From: Thinopyrum elongatum
Lineage: Eukaryota; Streptophyta; Magnoliopsida; Poales; Poaceae
NCBI GenBank assembly: GCA_011799875.1
Contig: CM022301.1
Coordinates: 211,441,888 to 211,505,887 of the forward strand
Length of the DNA: 64,000 bases
Direction of reading: 5' to 3'
A program made the position numbers and the translations under genes. The notes beneath the pieces are model-generated. The model ran no database searches, was not told the origin of the DNA, and saw only the letters and a program-made list of their open reading frames with translations. This document shows positions 56,592-64,000 of the stretch, piece after piece. Position 1 is the first letter of the stretch, and each line of letters begins with the position of its first letter.

Positions 56592-56594
56592 CAA
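56592..56594. repeat. CACTA target-site duplication CAA (right copy)
   Basis: Matches 21152-21154. Confidence 0.85.
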
Positions 56595-57215
56595 TATGTA
56601 AGCAGCTTTACCCAGGTCTTCCATTGAAAAAATCCTTTCAAACAACCATTTATGCTTTCTAGAAATTCTACATCATTTCCAATCAACAATATGTCATCCA
56701 CATATACTATCAGAAACGCTATAGAGCTCCCACTTACTTTCTTGTAAATACAAGTTTCATAAACTTCGTATAAACCCAAAAGTTTTGATCACCTCATCAA
56801 AGCATATATTCCAACTCCGAAATGCTTGCACCAGTCCATAGATGGATCACTCGAGCTTGCATACTTTGTTAGCATCTTTAGGATCGACAAAACCTTCCGG
56901 TTGCATCATATACAACTCTTCCTTAAGGAAACCGTTAAGGAACGCCATTTTGACGTCCATATGCCAGATTTCATAATCATAGTATGCGGAAATTGCTAAC
57001 ATAATTCTAACAGACTTGAGCATTGCTACGAGTGAGAAAGTCTCATCGTAGTCAACTCCTTGAATTTGTCGAAAACCTTTTGCGACAAGTCGAGCTTTAT
57101 AGACGTTAACATTACCATCGACGTTCGTCTTCTTTTCACAGATCCACTTGTTCTTGATGGCCTGCCGATCATCAGGTAAGTCTACCAAAGTCCACAATTG
57201 GTTCTCATACATGGA
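56592..57215 (-). pseudogene. Copia reverse transcriptase, proximal part
   Basis: RNA-dependent DNA polymerase of a BARE1/WIS/Angela-like element. Seen on the minus strand: WTLVDLP-type start near 57190, VYKARLVAKGF, GVDYDETF, the first catalytic-Asp motif MDVK-AFLNG near 56957, and YVDDILL at 56693-56704. The frame is broken by a stop at about 56847 and by a frameshift after the YVDD block. The domain ends at DLGKAAYIL, where the CACTA inserted; the next 63 bp are at 21092-21154. Not functional. Confidence 0.92.
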
Positions 57216-58625
57216 TCCTATCTCGAATTTCATGGCCACAAGCCATTTGTCGGAATCCGGGCTCGTCATTGCTTCTTCATAGTTCGTAGGTTCGCCGTTG
57301 TCTAACAACATGACTTCCAGGACGGGATTTCCGTACCACTCTGGTGCGAAACGTGTCCTAGTCGACCTACGAAGTTTACTAGTAACTTGATCCAGAGTTT
57401 TATGATCATCATCATTAGTTTCCTCTCCGGTTGGTGTAGGCATCACGGGAACTGCTTTCTGTGATGTGCTACTCTCCAGTTTGAGAGAAGGTACTATTAC
57501 CTCATCAAGTTCTACTTTCCTCCCACTCACTTCTTTTGAGAGAAACTCCTTCTCTAGAAAGGACCCATTCTTAGCAACAAAAATCTTGCTCTCTGATCTG
57601 TGATAGAAGGTATACCCATTGGTCCCTTTAAGGTATCCTATGAAGACACACTTCTCCGCTTTGGATTCGAGTTTATCAGGCTGAAGCCTCTTTACATAAG
57701 CGTCGCATCCCCAAACTTTAAGAAATGACAACTTAGGTTTCTTGCCAAACCATAATTCATACGGTGTCGTCTCAACGGATTTGGACGGTGCCCTATTTAA
57801 AGTGAATGCGGTTGTCTCTAATGCATGACCCCAAAATGATAGTGGCAAATCGGTGAGAGACATCATAGAACGCACCATATCCAATAAAGTACGATTACGA
57901 CATTCGGACACACCATTACACTGTGATGTTCCAGGTGGCGTGAGTTGTGAAGCAATTTCTCATTGTGTTAAATGAGCGCCAAACTCGTAACTCAAATATT
58001 CACCTCCACGATCAAATCGTAGAAACTTTATTTTCTTGTTACGATGATTCTCCACTTCACTCTGAAATTCCTTGAACTTTTCAAATGTTTCATACTTGTG
58101 TTTCATTAAGTAAATATACCCATATCTACTCAAATCATCTGTGAAGGTAAGAAAATAACAATATCCACCGCGTGCTTCAACACTCATCGGACCGCATACA
58201 TTGGTATGTATTATTTCCAATAAGTCACTAGCCCGCTCCATTGTTCCGAAAAACGGGGTTTTAGTCATCTTTCCCATGAGGCATGGTTCGCATGTCTCAA
58301 ATGATTCATAATCAAGTGATTCCAAAAGTCCATCAGCATCGAGCTTCTTCATGCACTTTACACCAATATGACCTAAGCGGCAGTGCCACAAGTATGTGGA
58401 ACTATCATCATTAACTTTGCATCTTTTGGCATCAATATTATGAAAATATGTATCACTATGATCGAGATTCAACAGGAATAAACCATTCACAAGGGATTCA
58501 TGATCATAAAAGATATTATTCATGTAAACAGAACAACCATTATTCTCTGACTTAAATGAATAATCGTCTCGCATAAACAAGATCTGGATATATTGTTCAT
58601 TCTTAACGCAGGCACCAAACAACAA
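57216..58625 (-). pseudogene. Copia integrase region
   Basis: The GAG-pre-integrase zinc site is intact (LWHCRLGH ... CEPCLMGK, an HHCC pattern) near 58400-58260. Of the catalytic D-D-E triad, the first Asp position reads Asn (IIHTNVCGPM, about 58205), the second Asp is present (RFDRGGEYLS, about 57990) and the Glu is present (NGVSECRNRT, about 57910). A TGA at 57960 interrupts the frame between the last two. The C-terminal part continues with VWGCDAYVK and CVFIGY. Integrase would insert the cDNA copy into the genome; this copy is dead by both the Asn and the stop. Confidence 0.9.
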
Positions 58626-59697
58626 TTATTTAGGTTTAAAACTAATCCCGAAGGTAGACGTAGAGGGAGCGTGCCGACGGCGATCACATCAACCTTGGAG
58701 CCATTTCCAACGCGCATCGTCACCTCGTCCTTAGCTAGTCTTCGTTTATTCCGTAGCTCCTGTTTCAAGTTACAAATATTAGCAACCGAACCAGTATCAA
58801 ATACCCAAGTGCTACTACGACCACTAGTAAGGTACACATCAATAACATGTATATCAAATATACCTTTGTTAACGTTGCCAACCTTCTTATCTACCAAATA
58901 CTTGGGGCAGTTCCGCTTCAAGTGGCCCTTCCCCTTGCAATAGAAGCACTCAATCTCGGGTTTGGGTCTAGCCTTGGGTTTCTTCATGGGAGCGGCAACT
59001 GCCTTGCCATTCTTCTTGAAGTTCCCTTTCCTTCCCTTGCCCTTTTTCTTGAAACTAGTGGTCTTGTTGACCATCAACACTTGATGCTCTTTCTTGATTT
59101 CTACCTCCGCAGCCTTAAGCATCGCGAAAAGCTCAGGGATCGTTTTCTCCATCCCTTGCATATTATAGTTCATCACGAAGACCTTGTAGCTTGGTGGCAG
59201 TGACTAGAGAACTCTGTCAATCGCTACTTCATCCGGAAGATTAACTCCTAATTGATTCAAGCGGTTGTAGTACCCAGACATTCGAAGTACATGCTCACTA
59301 ACTGAGCTATTCTCCTCCATCTTGTAGCTAAAGAACTTGTCGGAGGTGTCATACCTCTCAACCCGGGAGTGAGCCTGAAATACCAATTTTAGCTCCTGGA
59401 ACATCTCATATGACCTGTGGTGCTCAAAAAGTCTTTGGAGGCCCGGTTCTAAGCCGTAAAACATGGCGCACTGAACTATCGAGTAGTCATCATTTCTTGC
59501 CTGCAAGACATTCATAGCGTCTAGGTTTGCGGGAGCGGGTGGTTCACCTAGCAGTGCATCAAGGACTTAACTTTCTGTGCAGCAGTGAGGATAATCCTCA
59601 AATTACGGACCCAGTCTGCATTGTTGCTTCCATCATCTTTCAACTATTCTTTCTATAGGAACGCATTAAAGTTCAGGGGAGCTACAGCGCGAGCCAT
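58520..59697 (-). pseudogene. Copia gag and protease
   Basis: ATG at 59697 (MARAVAPLNFNAFL) begins gag, interrupted soon by stops (YERE/KDDG region, about 59655). The capsid-type UBN2 helix region lies at 59515-59204 (RVERYDTSDKFF, EHVLRMSGYYNRL). The nucleocapsid zinc knuckle C-x2-C-x4-H-x4-C (CFYCKGKGHLKRNC) is at about 58907-58948, after a Lys-rich tract. The aspartic protease motif WVFDTGS is at about 58787-58807. The frame shifts near 58600 into the integrase frame. Typical single gag-pol polyprotein order, with multiple disabling changes. Confidence 0.92.
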
Positions 59698-60868
59698 TGA
59701 TCTACAACACAATTTTTCAAAGACAATTTAGACTATGCTCATGATAATTGGTTTAGTTAATAAAATAACTAGTGAACTCCCACTTAAATCAACATTCCTC
59801 AAGTTGTCTAAGTGTTTACATGATCCATATCAACCAACCCATGTCCGGTCATCAAGTGAGATGGGATGGTCATCAACGGTGAACATCTCCATGTTGATCA
59901 TATCTACTATATGACTCATATTCGACCTTTCGGTCCTCCGTGTTCTGAGGCCTTGTCTGTACATGCTAGGCTCGTCAAGTTTAACCTAAGTATTCCGCAT
60001 GTGTAAAACTGGCTTACACCCGTTTATGCGAATGTGGAGTCTATCACACCCGATCATCATGAGGTGCTTCGAAACGACGAACTTTCGCAATGGTGCATAC
60101 TTAGGGAGAACACTTTTATCTTGAAATTTAGTGAAGGGATCATCTTATAATGCTACCGTCGTCCCAACCAAATAAGATGCATAAAAAGATAAACATCACA
60201 TGCAATCAAAATATGTGACATGATATGGCCATTATCATCTTACGCTTTTGATCTCCATCTCCAAAGCACCGGCATGATCTTCATCGTCACCGGCATGACA
60301 CCATGATCTCCATCATCGTGTCATCATGTGGTCATCTCACAAACTATTGCTTCTACAACTATTGCTCACGCATAGCGATAAAGTAAAGCAATTACATGGC
60401 GTTATTAGTTGACCCACAGGTCATACAATAAATTAAAGACAACCCTATGGCTCCTACAGTTTGCCGCACTCATCAACATGCAAGTCGTGAACCTATTATA
60501 GAATATGATCATCTCATACATCAACATATCTCACATCATGTTTTGTCCATACCACATCACAACATGCCCTGCAAAAACAAGTTAGACGTCCTCTACTTTG
60601 TTGTTGCAAATTTTACGTGGCTTCTAAGGGCAACTAGCAAGAACTGTTCTTACCCGCAAAGCCACAACGTTGATAATCAAGTTGCCTTTTAACCTTCTAC
60701 AAGGACCGCCTTTGTCAAATCGGATTCAACTATAGTAGGAGAGACAGACACCCGCCACCTTATGCAAAGGACATGTGAGGTTGGTCCGAGCCGCTTCATC
60801 CCACAATACCGCCGAATCCAAATAAGATAACAGAGGTAAGCAATCTGAACATCAATGCCCACAACTTC
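59698..60868 (-). other. Copia 5' leader (BARE/WIS/Angela type), noncoding
   Basis: About 1.17 kb upstream of gag. It contains GGTTAAACTTGACGAGCCTA, GGACCGAAAGGTCGA and CATCTCACTTGATGACCGGA words that I recognise from the long leaders of Triticeae BARE/Angela elements. No PBS or LTR is reached because another LTR is inserted at 60869. No protein of its own. Confidence 0.7.
60864..60868. repeat. Candidate target-site duplication ACTTC
   Basis: Five bases before the TG start of the next LTR; its partner would be right of the window. Confidence 0.4.
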
Positions 60869-63800
60869 TGTGACACCCTGATTTTTGCCAACTTTTTCTT
60901 TTCAAAACTTGACTTGACTTTATTTGAATTTGAATGGATTTCAAATTCTTTCACATGGACTTGGTCATTTTTGAATCTTTGTCAAGTGGTTCCTAGCCTC
61001 ATCATCTTGCAAATGTCCTGCCAGGAACCTCAAGTACTCAAATTTCCATTCAAATTATTTTAAAAGCTCTTTTCTTTTAATTGGGAAATTAGGGCATTGG
61101 CATAGGTTGTGAAGCAACCTATAGTTTTGATGCTCCTAAACTTCTCAATTAATTCCTAAAAATCTCTTGGATCATATCTCCACCAAATCTTCAAAAACAT
61201 TCCTTGGTCATGTTCAAATGTTTTGCTTAAAAATCCTTTTTCCTCTCTGTCCAGAACCAGCCATTGTGAAGGAAGTGCATTTTTGGTTTGTCCAATTGCT
61301 ACCAAATTTTTATAGCAATGAGACAACACCAAATGAGCACTCTCCACAAATTTTCAGCTCTCCAAGAATTATCAGGTGATCAGTACTTCCATTTGCAGAT
61401 TCAGGCTAGTTTTGTGCATTTCACATGAGCTACCCTCAAACTTCAACCAAATGAGCTCAAACTTGGTCAGCTTGTAGATCATTCGACCAGGAACACACCA
61501 GACAACTCTCTTGGCCTCATCCCATCCTCTCCTCTCCTCCAGAACCTCCCCAACATTTCTGTCACCAACTGTTGTTGATGAAACCTCTCTTCTCAGACCA
61601 CTTCTAGCCAAACCAAGTGCACAGGTGACATGATCCTTCGAGGGACGACGCCTCAGACAACTTTGGCCAGGCCAACGTGGCCACGGGACATGTCCTGGCA
61701 TGGTGAGCACGGGCGTGGCATGCTGTCGCCGCGCTCTATGGCGCGCCCAGGCTCGGGTCATGTCCGAAACGACGACTCGCGCAGAGCGGCGCTGTCCAGA
61801 CGTGCCGACTACCTTCCCCGTGGACGCGTGGACCAGCTGGAGCCCTCACCTGCGCCGGAGATGCCCTGGACGGCCGCCGCGTCTCCGCCGCCCTGTTCTG
61901 CCCGTGGAAGCACAGTGGCCGTGCGGCGCGTCGCCTAGCCCCCGCCTCGTCGCTTCGGCATTGAATGCCCCTGCCCTCACCCATCCTCTCACCCACATCG
62001 AGCCAGCCAGCAGGGCGTACGGGCGCCGTCGCCATGGCCCGCTCCGACAAGCTTCGGGAGAGATCGCCGCGCCCTCCTTCCACCTATAAAAAGCCCTGCC
62101 CGGGCTCTCCGAACTCTTGAACCCACTCCTCCCCCTCCATAGCATCTTCCAGCAGCAAGAACCCGAGGCACTGAGGCCTCCGGCCTCGAGCTCGACCGGA
62201 GCTCTGCCGCGATCCCCTCTCCTCCTCCAGCTCGCTCCAGTCCACCTCCGCTCCACCCGAGCCCTCCATCGTGATCAGATCGTTCCACTGGTGCTCCCAG
62301 AGCCGCCGCCCGGTCGAATAGCTGCCGGAACCGCCATCGCCGGCGAGTGCCGAAAGCTGCCGCCGCCGGAGACGAAGGGGGCGACGTCATCCGTCCACCT
62401 CTGACCGAACTGCGGGTACAAGGAGAACCGCCGTTCGATGCTCGATCCATCCCCGTCCTTCTTGAGCCCAGCCGCCGTCCCTATCACCGGTGAGCACCGC
62501 CGGAGCTCCGCCCCTCTCTGTTCCTCTCTCTCCCTCCTCTATTTAAACCGAGCGGGCCCCGCTGTCAGCGACTCAGCACACGCGCGCGAAGGGGTAAGTG
62601 AAGGCGCATTCGGCCTTTACGCCTTCGACGTGGCCCGCTGTGAGTTTTTCTATTTTTGGTTTTATTTTCAGCTTTGACCAGTAACTTTGACTGCTTATAT
62701 CTTTTAATAGAAAGGTCCAAATGACCTGATTCTTTTTGCATCGTGTTCATATTGGAATTCTTTATTTTTCCACCAAGTTTCATATTTTTATCCCACTCAC
62801 AGAATTGCTGGTGATTGAAACAGTTTTATGTGACATTTTCTTTTACTATTTTAAAATATTTTCAGAGGGAGAAACTTGTGGATTTGAAGGTCAAGAGTTT
62901 CTGGACCACCCAACTGATCAAGGCAAGCCAGGATAACCATGTTTTGAAGCATGTCATGCCATTGCATTTTCATATTCATTTTGCACATTACATTTAACCC
63001 CAAATAATTCCAAGTAAATTAATAAATGACTAAGATGACCAACTAAGTTAACATGAGTTGATAACCTGCTGAATGCTTAATGAAACTTAGTTGGTTGATC
63101 GAGAGTCACCTGTCCGGGTTAAAACGTGCAGCCACATTTGCCGGTATGGGACGGCCTTGACTTGGGCTGGCTACGTGCTCTTTCACCGGTACCTCCAAAG
63201 AGGGAGGGTTATGCGTGCGTGCTACCCTGATCAGGTAGACGACGATAACTCTGTGAGCCCAGTTGAGTTATTTGCCGGCGTCCCCGTTTGGGACAGTTAG
63301 TTTGGCCACGACGGTGGCAGGTGTCTTGAGGACACGGGGCCACCCAGGGCTTGACTCCAAGAGGGAGTGTGATGGCCGGTGGTACGATGGAAGAGTCACG
63401 GGTCAGACAGGTTTCGTCGGAACGTCGTTGGTCCACCCGAATGGGAGCACGAGGCCATGAGTTCCGTGGTGTGGGTAAAGTGTACAACCTCTGCAGAGTG
63501 TAAAATCTATTCGAATAGTCATGTCCACGGAATTGGACAGCCCGTCCAGACCTCTGTAGGAGATCAACCGTTATAAGGATACTGATGAAAGAACTTGTCT
63601 TACGTGCGGAAGTACTCAGTGAGGTGGAGTACTCCGTGGGTTGTGAAGCAACCCGGATATGAGTAAGTTGATGATCGTGATCTCAGCAATTAAGACTCAA
63701 CATGTTTATTGCCATGCTATTACTTGCTGCATTATTTGGTTGTCATGTGCTTGCGAGTACATTCAAAGTACTCACCTGGCGTATCATGCCAGATGCAGGA

Positions 63801-64000
63801 GAAGACTGAGACGCAGGTCTTGGAGGTTCGTGTTATAATGCCTAGGATGTGTCCACAGCAGTGTCCCTGTGGATGGAGTTGCTGCCATATTCCGCTACGC
63901 TTTAGCCTTCCGCTGTAGTATCGCTAAGTTATGCCGAGGCCCATCATGTTTGATAAATAATGTACATACTGTATAGCACTTGTTGTGCTCTGGCCTCGAG
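60869..64000 (+). mobile_element. Partial long LTR of a LARD/Sukkula-related Gypsy element, plus orientation
   Basis: Starts TGTGACACCCTGATTTTTGCC at 60869 and continues to the window edge. Positions 63080-63590 are clearly homologous, in inverted orientation, to LARD LTR 9250-9740 and 16790-17290 (shared ACGGTGGCAGGTGTC and TCTATTCGAATAG words), so the two elements are distant relatives pointing in opposite directions. The U3 has a TATA box at 62085-62092 followed by a GC-rich transcribed part (62100-62600) whose ORFs are compositional. Whether it is a full element or solo LTR cannot be seen. Confidence 0.8.
62085..62092 (+). promoter_or_regulatory. LTR TATA box
   Basis: CCTATAAAAAGCCC about 1.2 kb into the LTR, upstream of the GC-rich leader, as in the LARD LTRs. 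Confidence 0.6.

Noticed and set aside
61372..62450. Overlapping GC-rich ORFs near a TATA box as a host gene
   Set aside because: They are in the leader of an LTR that begins TGTGACACCC; the TATA box is the LTR promoter.

Overview
This window is repetitive, intergenic DNA from a large grass genome, most likely Triticeae (wheat, Aegilops or barley). It contains families characteristic of that tribe: LTRs opening TGATACGTCTCC, a BARE1/WIS/Angela-like Copia element, a Sukkula-like LARD, a Tat-lineage Gypsy with an antisense extra gene, a giant CACTA element and Stowaway/Helitron/MULE passengers. I see no intact host gene and no rRNA, tRNA or CRISPR. Family names are from memory of Triticeae repeats; element boundaries come from termini and target-site duplications (TSDs) visible in the sequence.

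Much of the window can be read as one Copia element (minus strand) expanded by later insertions. Its leader, gag, protease, integrase and part of reverse transcriptase (RT) lie at 56592-60868. The next 63 bp of the RT lie 35 kb away at 21092-21154. Between them is a CACTA element (21155-56591, TSD CAA on both sides). Left of 21092 the RT is interrupted again by the 3' LTR of a Tat-lineage Gypsy element (internal part 4502-8478, LTR 8479-21091). That LTR is split by a 12.1-kb LARD (8549-20682, TSD GTTAC). The Tat internal region is broken at 4501 by a minus-strand LTR element (3204-4501). That one is broken at 3203 by a Gypsy 3' end (1-3203), whose LTR carries a 1.5-kb solo LTR (845-2343, TSD CTCAT). 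On the right, the Copia leader is cut at 60869 by another long LTR running off the window.

The CACTA element has a GGCCCGTTAA-type subterminal array on the left (21655-22520) and GC-rich subterminal arrays on the right (47500-49480, 55620-56230). Its body holds gene-like cargo: a multi-exon minus-strand remnant (22871-24990), a DUF295-like fragment (31927-32401), a basic helical ORF (32954-33271), a unit with frame-breaking 70-bp repeats (36134-36703), a two-exon gene encoding 15-residue repeats (39312-40027) and a plus-strand unit with repeated exon-like modules (41046-44620). It also carries a MULE with perfect 9-bp TSDs (33401-35180) enclosing a Helitron, a second Helitron (42554-42793), Stowaway and other MITEs, and a CT/CA-rich minisatellite tract (28870-30720). 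I recognised no transposase, so it is probably non-autonomous.

The right arm of the CACTA is present twice (48827-49808 and 55619-56591), separated by remnants of a short-LTR Gypsy, a second Gypsy LTR and a 3.9-kb solo LTR. The simplest explanation is a second CACTA copy nested in the inserted Gypsy, followed by recombination between the two direct right arms.
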